DNA of 64,000 nt from Micromonospora rhizosphaerae (lineage in GTDB: Bacteria; Actinomycetota; Actinomycetes; Mycobacteriales; Micromonosporaceae). Location of the stretch: NCBI RefSeq assembly GCF_900091465.1, contig NZ_FMHV01000002.1, positions 2,294,001-2,358,000 on the forward strand, given 5' to 3'. The translations under genes and the position numbers were made by a program. This document shows, piece by piece, positions 1 through 9,141 of this stretch. The stretch's first letter is position 1, and each line of letters begins with the position of its first letter. The notes under the pieces were generated by a model. The model was not told where the DNA came from. It worked only from the letters and a program-made list of their open reading frames with translations, and searched no databases.

Positions 1-95
1 GGCCGTCGCGCGACCGGGGGTCCGGGGCGGCGGACACGCCGGTGAGGGCCGTCCGACGCGGGCGGGTGTCGGTTCCCGCCAGTAGGCTTCCCGAC

Positions 96-1712
96 GTGCT
101 GGACACCCTCGACGCCGCCGCGGTGCGCCGCTGGTGCGCGAACGGGCTGGCCGCCCTCCAGCGGCACCAGGGCGAGATCGACGATCTCAACGTCTACCCG
201 GTCCCGGACGGGGACACGGGGACCAACCTGGTGCTCACCCTCACCTCGGCGCAGCAGGCCCTGGCGATGGACCTGGACACCCTCCCCGAGGACGGGCACA
301 CCCCGCACGGGCACGCGCTGCGGCTGATGGCCCGGGGGGCGCTGCTCGGCGCCCGGGGCAACTCCGGGGTGATCCTGTCGCAGATCCTGCGCGGCCTCGC
401 CGACGCACTCGCCGCCGCCCCGGCGGTCCGCGGTCGTCAGCTCACCGCCGCGCTCCGGGACGCGGCCACCGCCGCGTACGCCGCGGTCGCCCGGCCCGTC
501 GAGGGCACCCTGCTCAGCGTGGTCGCCGCCGCCGCCCGCGCCGCCGAGCAGGCGGACAGCGACGACCTGCGGACGGTCGCCAGGGCGGCGGCCACCGGGG
601 CGACGCGCGCCCTCGCGCGTACCCCGGAGCAGCTGCCGGCGCTGGCCCGGGCGGGCGTCGTGGACGCCGGCGGGCGCGGGCTCTGCCTGCTGCTGGACGC
701 GCTGGTCGAGGTGATCACCGGGGAGAGCCTGCAGCAGCCGGCGCCCGCGTCGCGCGCGGTCCGCCCGCCGGCCACCGCCGTGCGGGAGACCGGCTCGGCG
801 GAGTACGCGTACGAGGTGCAGTTCCTGCTCGACGCCGGCGCGGAGGCGGTGGGCCGGCTGCGGGCCGAGCTGGACGCGCTGGGCGACTCGCTGGTGATCG
901 TCGGCGACGGCGGTGGCGGCACCTGGAACGTTCACGTGCACGTCAACGACGTCGGCGCGGCGATCGAGGCGGGAGTGGTCGCCGGCCGCCCGCACCGGAT
1001 CTCGGTGACCCGCTTCGCCGACCAGGTGGCGCCGGCCCCAGCCCCGCCGACGCTGCTGCCGGACGGCCGGGCGGCCGTGGTGGTGGCGACCGGAGCCGGC
1101 ATCGCCGAGCTCTTCGCCGCCGAGGGCGCCACGGTGGTGCCCGCCAACCCTTCCACCGGTGAGCTGCTCGACGCCATCCGGGCCACCGGCGCGGCCCGGG
1201 TGGTGGTGCTGCCCAACGACCCCAACACCCAGGCGGTGGCGAGCGCGGCCGCCAAGGAGGCGCACGGGCTGGGCGTCAAGGTCAGCGTGGTGCCCACCCG
1301 GTCGCCGGTGCAGGCGTTGGCCGCCCTCGCCGTCCGCGACCCGGCCCGGCGGTTCGAGGACGACGTCATCGCCATGGCCGAGGCGGCCGGCGCCTGCCGG
1401 TACGCGGAGGTCTCCCACGCCAGCCGGGAGGCGCTCACCGTCGCCGGGCCGTGTCGCCCGGGCGACGTGCTGGCGCTGGTCGAGGGGGAGGTGCATCTGA
1501 TCGGCGCCGACCTGCTCGAGACCTGCGTCGCCGTGGTCGACCGGATGCTCGGCGGCGGCGGCGAGCTGGTCACCCTGCTCTGCGGGGCGGACGCCCCGCC
1601 GGGGCTGGCCGACCGGGTGCGCGAGCACGTCGAGCGGGCCTGGCCGTTCGTCGAGGTCCAGGCGTACGAGGGCGGGCAGCCGAACTATCCGCTCGTGGTT
1701 GGGGTCGAATGA
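96..1712 (+). CDS. DAK2/DhaL-domain protein (FakA/YloV-like kinase subunit)
   Basis: Predicted ATP-binding kinase of the YloV/FakA family, which in Firmicutes phosphorylates fatty acids held by a FakB/DegV carrier; in actinobacteria the role is not well established. The N-terminal DhaL domain shows the Mg/ATP motif YPVPDGDTGTN at residues 34-44 and GARGNSGVILSQ further on; the C-terminal half matches the FakA-like second domain in layout. About 538 residues, the usual family length. I chose GTG 96 (VLDTLDAAAV), where family homology starts; an in-frame GTG at 42 would add 18 arginine-rich residues. The stop overlaps the recG start (ATGA), so the two are translationally coupled, the usual actinobacterial arrangement. 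Confidence 0.88.
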   Translation: MLDTLDAAAVRRWCANGLAALQRHQGEIDDLNVYPVPDGDTGTNLVLTLTSAQQALAMDLDTLPEDGHTPHGHALRLMARGALLGARGNSGVILSQILRGLADALAAAPAVRGRQLTAALRDAATAAYAAVARPVEGTLLSVVAAAARAAEQADSDDLRTVARAAATGATRALARTPEQLPALARAGVVDAGGRGLCLLLDALVEVITGESLQQPAPASRAVRPPATAVRETGSAEYAYEVQFLLDAGAEAVGRLRAELDALGDSLVIVGDGGGGTWNVHVHVNDVGAAIEAGVVAGRPHRISVTRFADQVAPAPAPPTLLPDGRAAVVVATGAGIAELFAAEGATVVPANPSTGELLDAIRATGAARVVVLPNDPNTQAVASAAAKEAHGLGVKVSVVPTRSPVQALAALAVRDPARRFEDDVIAMAEAAGACRYAEVSHASREALTVAGPCRPGDVLALVEGEVHLIGADLLETCVAVVDRMLGGGGELVTLLCGADAPPGLADRVREHVERAWPFVEVQAYEGGQPNYPLVVGVE

Positions 1713-3913
1713 TGACGTCGCAGTCCGCCACCATGGAGACGCCGCTGAAGAAGCTGGTCGGGGAGAAGACCGCCAAGGCCCTGGCGAGTCACCTCGACCT
1801 GCACACCGCCGGCGACCTGATCTACCACTTCCCCCGTCGGTACGACGAGCGGGGCGAGCACACCGACATCCGCTCGCTGGACGTGGGCGAGCAGGTCACC
1901 GTGCTGGCCCAGGTGCAGCGCACCGCGGTCCGGCCGATGCGGCAGCGGCGGGGCAATCTGCTCGAGGTGACCGTTGGCGACGGCTCCGGCGGTGTGCTCA
2001 CCCTCACCTTCTTCGGCAACCAGGCCTGGCGGGAGCGGGAGCTGCGCCCCGGGCGGTGGGGGCTGTTCGCCGGCAAGGTCACCGAGTTCCGGGGCAAGCG
2101 GCAGCTCAACGGCCCGGAGTACGTGCTGCTCGGCGAGGGCGGGGACGGCGAGGCGGCGGCCAACGAGGAGGTCGAGGAGTTCGCCGGCGCGCTGATCCCG
2201 GTCTACCCGGCCGCCGCCGCGGTGCCGACCTGGGTGATCGCCCGTTGCGTCCGGGTCGTGCTGGACACCTTGACCCCGCCGCAGGACCCGCTGCCGGCGA
2301 CCGTCCGGGCCAGCCGCAACCTGGTCGGCCTCGACACCGCGCTGCGCGAGATCCACCGACCGTCCAGCAAGGAGGAGCTGTACCGGGCCCGGCGGCGGCT
2401 CAAGTGGGACGAGGCGTTCGCGGTGCAGCTCACCCTGGTGGAGCGCAAGCACCGCGCCGCCGACTGGCCCGCCCGTCCCCGCCCGGGGCGCTCGGGCGGG
2501 CTGCTCGACGCCTTCGATGCCCGCCTGCCGTACGAGCTGACGCCCGGCCAGCGGGCCGTCGGCGCGGAGATCGCCACCGACCTGGCCACCGCGCATCCGA
2601 TGCACCGGCTGCTCCAGGGCGAGGTCGGCTCGGGCAAGACCGTGGTCGCACTGCGGGCCATGCTGCAGGTGGTTGACGCCGGTGGCCAGGCGGCCCTGCT
2701 CGCCCCGACCGAGGTGCTCGCCGCCCAGCACTACCGGGGCATGCTCGACCTGCTCGGTTCGCTGGGCCGGGCCGGCGAGCTGGCCGCCGCCGACGAGGCC
2801 ACCCGGGTCGAGCTGGTGACCGGTTCGCTCGGCGCGGCAGCGCGGCGGCGGGCCCTCGCCGAGGTGGCCGAGGGGCGGGCCGGGATCGTGCTCGGCACCC
2901 ACGCCCTGCTCTACGAGGGGGTCGACTTCGCCGATCTGGGCCTGGTGGTGGTCGACGAGCAGCACCGCTTCGGCGTGGAGCAGCGCGACGCGTTGCGGGC
3001 CAAGGCCGACCAGCCGCCGCACGTGCTGGTGATGACCGCCACCCCGATCCCGCGCACGGTGGCGATGACCGTCTACGGCGACCTGGAGATCTCCACCCTG
3101 TCCCAGCTCCCGCAGGGCCGTTCGCCGATCGCCTCGCACGTGGTGCCGGCCGCCGAGAAACCGGCGTTCCTGGACCGCGCCTGGCGCCGGCTGCGCGAGG
3201 AGGTGGCCGCCGGCCACCAGGCGTACGTGGTCTGCCCACGGATCGGTGACGGGCCGGCGTCGGACGAGGAGGCGCCGCCGGCGGACGAGTCGGCGCGGCG
3301 ACCGCCGCTGGCGGTGACCGAGGTCGCCCCGCTGCTCGCCGACGGACCGCTGCACGGGCTGCGGATCGGGGTGCTGCACGGCCGGCTGCCCGCGGACGAG
3401 AAGGACGCGGTGATGCGCTCCTTCGCCGCCGGCGACCTGGACGTGTTGGTGGCCACCACGGTGGTCGAGGTGGGCGTGGACGTGCCGAACGCCACCGTCA
3501 TGATCGTGCTCGACGCCGACCGGTTCGGCGTGTCCCAGCTGCACCAGCTGCGCGGCCGGGTCGGGCGGGGCGCCGCCGCAGGGCTCTGCCTGCTGGTGAC
3601 CGAGGCGGCGGAGGGCTCGTCGGCCCGGGAGCGGCTGGAGGCGGTCGCCTCCACCACCGACGGCTTCAAGCTGGCCGAGCTGGACCTGGAGCAGCGCCGG
3701 GAGGGGGACGTGCTCGGCGCCACCCAGTCCGGGCGCCGGTCCCACCTGCGGCTGCTCTCACTGCTGCGCGACGCCGACCTGATCCGGGACGCCCGGGCCG
3801 AGGCGATCGCGCTGGTCGAGGAGGACCCGGAGCTGACCCGGCACCCGGCGCTGGCGGCCTCGGTGGCCGCCCTGGTCGACGAGGAACGCGCCGAATACCT
3901 GGAGAAGGGCTGA
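1709..3913 (+). CDS. recG: ATP-dependent DNA helicase RecG
   Basis: Branch-migration helicase that remodels stalled replication forks and Holliday junctions. An N-terminal OB/wedge region (about residues 60-170) is followed by SF2 helicase motifs: Walker A GEVGSGKT near residue 304, DEQH motif II near 413, TATPIPRT near 443, and the C-terminal helicase half with QLRGRVGRG. At 734 residues it is of normal length. ATG 1709 overlaps the upstream stop; ATG 1712 and ATG 1733 are alternatives in the same frame. An acidic/proline insertion (DEEAPPADESARRPP) lies between the two helicase lobes, as in other actinobacterial RecG proteins. Confidence 0.96.
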   Translation: MMTSQSATMETPLKKLVGEKTAKALASHLDLHTAGDLIYHFPRRYDERGEHTDIRSLDVGEQVTVLAQVQRTAVRPMRQRRGNLLEVTVGDGSGGVLTLTFFGNQAWRERELRPGRWGLFAGKVTEFRGKRQLNGPEYVLLGEGGDGEAAANEEVEEFAGALIPVYPAAAAVPTWVIARCVRVVLDTLTPPQDPLPATVRASRNLVGLDTALREIHRPSSKEELYRARRRLKWDEAFAVQLTLVERKHRAADWPARPRPGRSGGLLDAFDARLPYELTPGQRAVGAEIATDLATAHPMHRLLQGEVGSGKTVVALRAMLQVVDAGGQAALLAPTEVLAAQHYRGMLDLLGSLGRAGELAAADEATRVELVTGSLGAAARRRALAEVAEGRAGIVLGTHALLYEGVDFADLGLVVVDEQHRFGVEQRDALRAKADQPPHVLVMTATPIPRTVAMTVYGDLEISTLSQLPQGRSPIASHVVPAAEKPAFLDRAWRRLREEVAAGHQAYVVCPRIGDGPASDEEAPPADESARRPPLAVTEVAPLLADGPLHGLRIGVLHGRLPADEKDAVMRSFAAGDLDVLVATTVVEVGVDVPNATVMIVLDADRFGVSQLHQLRGRVGRGAAAGLCLLVTEAAEGSSARERLEAVASTTDGFKLAELDLEQRREGDVLGATQSGRRSHLRLLSLLRDADLIRDARAEAIALVEEDPELTRHPALAASVAALVDEERAEYLEKG

Positions 3914-3924
3914 CCGGGCTTGCG

Positions 3925-4000
3925 TGATCGACTCGCGGTGCGGCACCTCGCGCTGTCCCACTGCCGGGATGCCCCGATGTTTCGCACCCTGAGTCGATCA
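3925..4000. repeat. Long-loop inverted repeat after recG
   Basis: The 9-nt arms TGATCGACT (3925-3933) and AGTCGATCA (3992-4000) are perfect complements, and inside them GCGGTGCG and CGCACC can extend the pairing. The spacer is about 58 nt. It sits between the recG stop and the terminator of the convergent gene, a typical position for a dispersed extragenic palindrome. No function can be read from it. Confidence 0.6.
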
Positions 4001-4055
4001 CCCGGTGCCACATCCCGGCCCCGGGTGGGTTCTTACGGAAGGGGAGCCCCACGCA

Positions 4056-4093
4056 CCGAGGGCGCGCCGACCGGGTGGTCGGTGCGCCCTCGG
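4056..4093. terminator. Strong hairpin, bidirectional terminator for recG and the LPXTG gene
   Basis: A 17-bp stem (CCGAGGGCGCGCCGACC at 4056-4072 with 4077-4093, one G-U pair) closes on a GGGT loop. It begins 16 nt past the stop of the minus-strand LPXTG gene and lies in the convergent gap with recG. There is no U-tract, which is usual in high-GC actinobacteria. Confidence 0.8.
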
Positions 4094-4109
4094 ATCAGCT
4101 CAGCTCGGC

Positions 4110-5255
4110 TCAGGCGGTGAAGCGCACCCGACGCCGGCGGGCCACCACGAACAGGGTTGCCCCGGCGGCCAGCAGCACGAGCGCGCCCGCGACGATGCCG
4201 CCCGTCGCGGCACCGGTCAGCGGCAGGGTGGGGCCGCCCTGGTCGCCGCCGCCCCCGCCCGGGGTGCAGTCAGCCGGCCTCTCCCAGGCGATCGGCGACG
4301 TGTCGTCCAGGCCCTCGGCCTTCGGGGTGACCGTCAGACCCTCCGAGGCCGGGAACTTCACGGTCTTGGTCTCGCCCGGCGCCACGACCAGCGTCTGCGG
4401 CTCGCCCCTGCTGGGGGTGAAGGTGACGGTGACGGTCTTGCCGTCCTTCGGGTTCTCGACCTGGAAGATCAGCTCGTCGCAGGTGGACCGGTAGCTGCCC
4501 GCCGGCTCTCCCGGCTCGACACAGTCCTTCGCCTCGGCGGGCTTGTCGTCGAAGAGCGGCTGCTCCTGGCCCGCCTCGGTGACCTTGATCCGGCCGGCGT
4601 TCTTGGCCGGAACCGTGATCGTCGTGTCCTTGCCCGGCCCCACGGTCGCGGTCTTCGTGAAGCCGTCGGTGCCCGTCACGGTGAAGGAGGCGTCCTTGGT
4701 GGCCTCGCGGCCATTCTCGAGCGTGACCGCCACGTCGCCGGTGCAGTCGGCGGTCACCGTGGCCTTGGGGTTGGCCTCGGCCGGCGGTGGCGTCACCACC
4801 TTGTCGCAGCTCTCGCTGAACTTGATGGAGGCGCTCCTGTCATCGTTTTCCTGGAACGTGTTGTCCCACTGGGCGCGGACGCTCAGCGAGGCCCCCGTGA
4901 CGTTGCCCGCCAGGCGGACCTTGCCGACCAGGGGCTGCGAGACCGAGTGCGGGTACAGCGGGTTCGCGCCGTCCTCGGTGACATTGATGCCCTCGACGGT
5001 GAACGGGGCGGTGGTTTCGCCGGTCCGGCTGGTGGCCTCCGCCTTGACGAGCCGGTAGTTGTTCACCCCTTCCGGTGCGTAGGTCTGCACGGTCCAGGTC
5101 GTGACCCACTCGCCCTTCGCGGTGTCACACTCGGCGGTGACCTTGACCTCGCTGTGGTGGGCGCTGGCGGGGGCGGCCACCGCGGCGACGCCCGCGAGGC
5201 CGAGCAGCGCGCCGGCGGCGACCGCCGTGACGCGCCGGAGGTTCAGACGGTTCAC
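4110..5255 (-). CDS. Secreted LPXTG-anchored surface protein, function unknown
   Basis: A 381-residue secreted protein. Residues 1-32 form a signal peptide ending ASA before HHSE. The mature part is rich in K/T/E and short beta-type repeats (two stretches with GKTVTV or TKTV, a Cys pair in each of several units), suggesting Ig-like or thioester-like surface modules. The C-terminus has the sortase signal LPLTG (344-348), a hydrophobic segment and the tail RRRRVRFTA, so it should be covalently attached to peptidoglycan. No sortase gene is in the window, so anchoring depends on one elsewhere. The related family in Streptomyces and Micromonospora is annotated only as LPXTG cell-wall anchor domain protein. 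Confidence 0.85.
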   Translation of the reverse strand: MNRLNLRRVTAVAAGALLGLAGVAAVAAPASAHHSEVKVTAECDTAKGEWVTTWTVQTYAPEGVNNYRLVKAEATSRTGETTAPFTVEGINVTEDGANPLYPHSVSQPLVGKVRLAGNVTGASLSVRAQWDNTFQENDDRSASIKFSESCDKVVTPPPAEANPKATVTADCTGDVAVTLENGREATKDASFTVTGTDGFTKTATVGPGKDTTITVPAKNAGRIKVTEAGQEQPLFDDKPAEAKDCVEPGEPAGSYRSTCDELIFQVENPKDGKTVTVTFTPSRGEPQTLVVAPGETKTVKFPASEGLTVTPKAEGLDDTSPIAWERPADCTPGGGGGDQGGPTLPLTGAATGGIVAGALVLLAAGATLFVVARRRRVRFTA

Positions 5256-5478
5256 GTCTACTCCTGATGAGGGGGGAATTCGGTGGGTGTGGCGGGGGAC
5301 CGAAGCCTCGCGCCCAACAACCGGGCAGACCCTAGCGATATCGCCACCGGTTGCGTTACATCGACCGACGGCACGTCGAGCTGATGTTATTAATTTGAGA
5401 TCATTGATCCACGCCCGGTGATCATTCGTTGCGTCCAGTGGTACGCGCCGTGTCGCCCGGGCCCGTCCGGCCGTCGCG

Positions 5479-5484
5479 TAGCGT
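5479..5484 (+). promoter_or_regulatory. Candidate -10 element before rsmD
   Basis: TAGCGT at 5479-5484 lies 7 nt before ATG 5492, the spacing typical of leaderless actinobacterial transcripts. No convincing -35 is visible. The same TAGCGT hexamer occurs at 11209-11214 upstream of the MMPL gene. Confidence 0.35.
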
Positions 5485-5508
5485 CAGGGCCATGAGCAGG
5501 AGCAGACG

Positions 5509-6072
5509 GTGACCCGGATCGTGGCCGGGACGCTCGGCGGGCGGCGGATCGCGGCGCCGCCCGGCGCCGGCACGCGGCCGACCTCCGACCGGGTCCGGGA
5601 GGCGTTGTTCAGCGCCGTGCAGGCCGAGATCGACCTGGTCGGCGCCCGCTTCGCCGACCTGTACGCCGGATCCGGGGCGGTGGGGTTGGAGGCGCTGTCC
5701 CGGGGGGCCGAGCACGTGCTGCTGGTCGAGTCCGACCCGCGGGCGGCCCGGGTGATCCGGGAGAACATCACCGCGCTGGGGGCCGCCCCGGCCGCCCGGC
5801 TGGCCACCGGCAAGGTGGCCACCGTGCTCGCGGCCGGCCCGGCCGGCGACCCGTACGACGTGGTCTTCGCCGACCCGCCGTACGCCCTCGGAGACGAGGA
5901 GGTCACCGCGATGCTGGCCCCGCTGGTCCACCGGGGCTGGCTGGCCCCGGACGCCCTGGTGGTGGTGGAACGCTCCAGCCGGAGCGGACCGGTCATCTGG
6001 GTGGAGGGCATCACTGCCGAGCGCAGCCGGCGCTACGGCGAGACCACCCTTTGGTACGGTCGCCGATCATGA
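5509..6072 (+). CDS. rsmD: 16S rRNA (guanine966-N2)-methyltransferase RsmD
   Basis: SAM-dependent methyltransferase acting on G966 of 16S rRNA in the 30S subunit. The start [18 protein letters not shown], the SAM loop [18 protein letters not shown] and the catalytic FADPPYAL motif near residue 123 are diagnostic. It has 187 residues, as expected. GTG 5509 is preceded by AGGAG at a good distance. The stop overlaps the coaD start (ATGA), giving the conserved rsmD-coaD pair. A seven-codon reading frame (5492-5512) overlaps the start codon; see findings. Confidence 0.95.
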   Translation: MTRIVAGTLGGRRIAAPPGAGTRPTSDRVREALFSAVQAEIDLVGARFADLYAGSGAVGLEALSRGAEHVLLVESDPRAARVIRENITALGAAPAARLATGKVATVLAAGPAGDPYDVVFADPPYALGDEEVTAMLAPLVHRGWLAPDALVVVERSSRSGPVIWVEGITAERSRRYGETTLWYGRRS

Positions 6073-6557
6073 GACGTGCGGTCTGTCCCGGCTCGTTCGA
6101 TCCGGTCACCAACGGACACCTCGACATCATCGGACGGGCCAGCCGGCTCTTCGACGAGGTGATCGTCGGCGTGTTGGTGAACCAGTCGAAGCGCGGCCTG
6201 TTCACCGTCGAGGAGCGGATCGACATGCTCCGCGAGGTGACCAAGTCATACGACAACGTGCGGGTCGAGTCGTTCCGTGGGCTGCTGGTGGACTTCTGCC
6301 GCGCCCAGCAGGCGAGCGTGCTGATCAAGGGCCTGCGGGCGGTCAGCGACTTCGACTACGAGCTGCAGATGGCGCAGATGAACATCGGCCTGGCCGGCGT
6401 GGAGACGCTCTTCATGCCGACCAACCCGCTCTACTCGTTCCTCTCCTCCAGCCTGGTCAAGGACGTGGCGAAGTGGGGCGGGGACATCTCGGCCCACGTG
6501 CCGGACGTGGTCCGCGAGCAGCTGCGCGCCCGGCTGGCGCCACAGCAGCCCGGCTGA
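6069..6557 (+). CDS. coaD: Phosphopantetheine adenylyltransferase
   Basis: Converts 4'-phosphopantetheine and ATP to dephospho-CoA, the fourth step of CoA synthesis, in the cytoplasm. The nucleotidyltransferase signature [14 protein letters not shown] (T/HxGH type) is at the N-terminus and the ISSTxxR-type segment appears as [13 protein letters not shown]. It is 162 residues long, the normal size. ATG 6069 overlaps the rsmD stop, so the two are translationally coupled. Confidence 0.96.
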   Translation: MRRAVCPGSFDPVTNGHLDIIGRASRLFDEVIVGVLVNQSKRGLFTVEERIDMLREVTKSYDNVRVESFRGLLVDFCRAQQASVLIKGLRAVSDFDYELQMAQMNIGLAGVETLFMPTNPLYSFLSSSLVKDVAKWGGDISAHVPDVVREQLRARLAPQQPG

Positions 6558-6702
6558 CCCCCGCCTCGCGGTCCGGCGCGACGCGCCGGACCGGGGCGGA
6601 TGGGCCACCTGTCGCCCGCGCACGACATCATTGGTGGAGCGGGAACCCGGCCGTAGCCCGCATCATGGAGGTCGGCCGACGAACGACAGGGGTGAGGCAC
6701 CG

Positions 6703-7200
6703 GTGGACCCGCTCGATCGCATCGACGAACTGATCGCGATGGTGGAGCAGGCACGCTCCGTCCCGATGTCGCGCAACAACTGCATGGTCGACCGGGGCGA
6801 GATGATCGCGGCCCTCGACGAGCTGCGCGCCGAACTCCCTGCCGACCTGCGCCGGGCCGCCGCGCTGCTGGAGGAGCGAGACAAGATCATGGAGGCCGGC
6901 AAGCGCGAGGCCGACCGGATCATCAGCGAGGGTGAGGCGGAACACGCCAGGCTGGTCTCGGTGAACGAGATCACGGTCTCCGCCGAGCACGAGGGCGCGC
7001 GGATCATCGCCGAGGCCCGCGCCGAGGCGCAGCGCCTTCGCGAGGAGGTGGACGACTACGTCGACACCGCGCTGGCCAACTTCGAGCAGTTCCTCACCCG
7101 GGCACTCGCCTCGATAGAGCGCGGCCGGGACAAGATGCACGCGCTGCGCGAGATCGGCACCTTCGCCGGTGACGAGGCCGACCGCCCGCTACCCTTCTGA
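6703..7200 (+). CDS. DivIVA-like coiled-coil protein
   Basis: A 165-residue, charged, almost entirely helical protein, with long heptad-like stretches from about residue 45 to 140 (EERDKIMEAGKREADRII, EHEGARIIAEARAEAQRL). Actinobacterial homologues at this position between coaD and the DUF177 gene are annotated as cell division initiation or DivIVA-family proteins, but it lacks the classical N-terminal DivIVA lipid-binding motif. GTG 6703 (VDPLDRIDELIAMVEQA) follows a GGGGTGAGG ribosome-binding site; the longer upstream frame from 6631 has no homology-like content. The role in growth or septation is inference. Confidence 0.78.
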   Translation: MDPLDRIDELIAMVEQARSVPMSRNNCMVDRGEMIAALDELRAELPADLRRAAALLEERDKIMEAGKREADRIISEGEAEHARLVSVNEITVSAEHEGARIIAEARAEAQRLREEVDDYVDTALANFEQFLTRALASIERGRDKMHALREIGTFAGDEADRPLPF

Positions 7201-7309
7201 ACGGCACCCCACCAGCCGACAGGCGGGGGGCGGGCGACGCCCCGGTTCGACGGTCGGGCCGTCGCCCAGGTAACCTTTTTGTCGGCCTCTCACCGGCCGG
7301 AGTCTGACT

Positions 7310-7873
7310 ATGCCCAAACACTCGCCATCCCCACTCGACCCCAGGTCGCCGCTGGTCCTCGACACGAGGGACCTGCCGCGTCGGCCTGGTGCGTTGCGTA
7401 CGGTCCAGCGGGTCGTGCCGGCACCGGCGGACCTCGGCGTGGAGTTGATCAGCGTGCCGGAGGGCGCGGATCTCGACCTCGACCTGAGGTTGGAGTCGGT
7501 GTCCGAGGGTGTACTTGTCTCCGGGACCATCAGCGGTCCCATCAAGGGCGAGTGCAGCCGCTGCCTGCGCGAGATCAACGACTCGGTGGTCGTCCGGATC
7601 CAGGAGCTGTACGCGTACGAGAACAGCACCACGGACATCACGGCCGACGAGGACGAGGTGGGCCGGATGCAGGGCGATCTGATCGACCTGGAGCCGGCGC
7701 TGCGGGACGCGGTGGTGCTCACACTGCCGACCAACCCGCTCTGCCGGGAGGACTGCCCAGGGCTGTGCCCCGAATGTGGGGTGCACTGGGATGAACTGCC
7801 AGCTGACCACAGTCACCAGCAGGTCGACCCGCGTTGGGCGGCCCTGTCGCAACTGACCCGTAAAGAGGAGTAA
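7310..7873 (+). CDS. DUF177/YceD-family protein, metal-binding
   Basis: A 187-residue DUF177 (YceD) protein. The family is nearly always encoded just before rpmF and has been linked to 23S rRNA accumulation in plants and bacteria. Four C-terminal cysteines form CREDCPGLCPECG near residues 145-157, preceded by a CSRC pair near 82-85, suggesting zinc binding. It lies 5 nt upstream of rpmF and is surely co-transcribed with it. ATG 7310 is the only good start. Confidence 0.9.
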   Translation: MPKHSPSPLDPRSPLVLDTRDLPRRPGALRTVQRVVPAPADLGVELISVPEGADLDLDLRLESVSEGVLVSGTISGPIKGECSRCLREINDSVVVRIQELYAYENSTTDITADEDEVGRMQGDLIDLEPALRDAVVLTLPTNPLCREDCPGLCPECGVHWDELPADHSHQQVDPRWAALSQLTRKEE

Positions 7874-7878
7874 CAACC

Positions 7879-8052
7879 GTGGCCGTCCCCAAGCGCAAGA
7901 TGTCGCGCAGCAACACCCGGTCCCGCCGGGCGCAGTGGAAGACCGCGGCGGTCGCGACCGTGGCCTGCCCGCAGTGCAAGTCGCCGAAGCTGCCGCACGC
8001 CGCGTGCTCCGTCTGCGGCACGTACAACGGCCGCCAGGTCCTCGAGGTCTGA
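7879..8052 (+). CDS. rpmF: 50S ribosomal protein L32
   Basis: A 57-residue protein beginning AVPKRKMSRSNTRSRRAQW, the invariant L32 N-terminus, followed by a four-cysteine zinc ribbon (CPQCKSP...CSVCGTYNG). This is the zinc-binding (C+) form. The GTG start has AAGAGGAG 8-15 nt upstream, within the end of the DUF177 gene. It is part of the DUF177-rpmF-plsX-rnc-mutM gene string. Confidence 0.97.
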   Translation: MAVPKRKMSRSNTRSRRAQWKTAAVATVACPQCKSPKLPHAACSVCGTYNGRQVLEV

Positions 8053-8163
8053 CCTGGACGCCGAGTGACGCCCCCGACCACGGGTCGGGTGACGCGCGCA
8101 CCCTGGCAATCGCCCGGTGCCCCGGCTCCCTCCGCCGCCGGCCGCCCTGCGGCCGCCGTACCG

Positions 8164-9141
8164 ATGGAGCCGGGCACCGCGCGGATCGCCGTTGACCTCC
8201 TCGGCGGGGACGAGGCTCCCGCCGTCGTGGTTGACGGCGCTCTGCGGGCCGTGCGCGCCGACCCCGACCTGCACCTGCTGCTCGTCGGCCCGGCCGAGGT
8301 CGCCGGCGGGCTGATCGACGCCCTCGATCCGGCGCAGCGCGCCCGGGTGACGGTCCGGCCGGTCCGGACCGCCGTCGGCATGACCGACCATCCCAGCGCC
8401 GCGCGCGCGGAGAGTACCGTCCGCGCGGCCGTCAGCGCGGTCCGCGACGGCATCGCGGATGCGCTCGTCTCCGCCGGCGCGACCGGCGCCACCGTCACCG
8501 CCGCCGCGCTCGGCCTCGGCCGGTGGACCGGCGTACGCCGGCCGGCCCTGGTGGCGACGCTGCCGGCGGTCGCCGGCCCGGTGATCCTGCTGGACGTCGG
8601 CGGCACGCTGGAGCCCGGCCCGGCCACCCTCGCCCGGCACGCCGTGCTCGGCGCCGCCTACGCCGCGGTGACGCACGGCGTGGCCGAGCCCCGGATCGGG
8701 CTGCTCTCCGTCGGCACCGAGGCGGGCAAGGGCGACCGCCTGCGCCGCGCCGCCGATCCCGCGCTCGCCGCCGTGCCGCTGCCGTGCGGCGCCCGCTATG
8801 TCGGCCTCGTCGAGGGGTACGACGTCGCGCTCGGCGCGCGCGCCGATGTCGTGGTAACCGACGGCTTCACCGGTAACGTGCTGCTCAAGGCGATCGAGGG
8901 CGCGTACGCGATGGCCGGTGGGCCCCCCGCCAGCGGCGGCGCCCCCAGGGCCGCCGCGGTGCTCGGCGTGGCCGGCACGGTGGTCGTCTGCCACGGCGCG
9001 GCCCGTCCCGACGATGTCGCCTCCGGCATCGCCCTCGCCGCCCACCTGTGGCGGCGCGGCGCCACCTACCTGGTCTCCGCCCTGCTCCATGGCACTCCGC
9101 AGGATCCCGCACCCAGTGACAGCAACGAGGTGACCACATGA
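8164..9141 (+). CDS. plsX: Phosphate acyltransferase PlsX
   Basis: Makes acyl-phosphate from acyl-ACP and phosphate, the first step feeding PlsY in phosphatidic acid synthesis; peripheral membrane enzyme. The N-terminal IAVDLLGGDEAP matches the family's IAVDAMGGDxAP motif, and DVGGTLEPGPATLARHAVLGAAYA and VVTDGFTGNVLLKAIEG are typical. ATG 8164 gives 325 residues, matching the family; a GTG at 8065 would add 33 residues of proline/alanine-rich sequence. The TGA stop overlaps the first ATG of the 54-bp repeat array. The third residue group LL replaces the usual AM in the GGD motif. Confidence 0.9.
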   Translation: MEPGTARIAVDLLGGDEAPAVVVDGALRAVRADPDLHLLLVGPAEVAGGLIDALDPAQRARVTVRPVRTAVGMTDHPSAARAESTVRAAVSAVRDGIADALVSAGATGATVTAAALGLGRWTGVRRPALVATLPAVAGPVILLDVGGTLEPGPATLARHAVLGAAYAAVTHGVAEPRIGLLSVGTEAGKGDRLRRAADPALAAVPLPCGARYVGLVEGYDVALGARADVVVTDGFTGNVLLKAIEGAYAMAGGPPASGGAPRAAAVLGVAGTVVVCHGAARPDDVASGIALAAHLWRRGATYLVSALLHGTPQDPAPSDSNEVTT

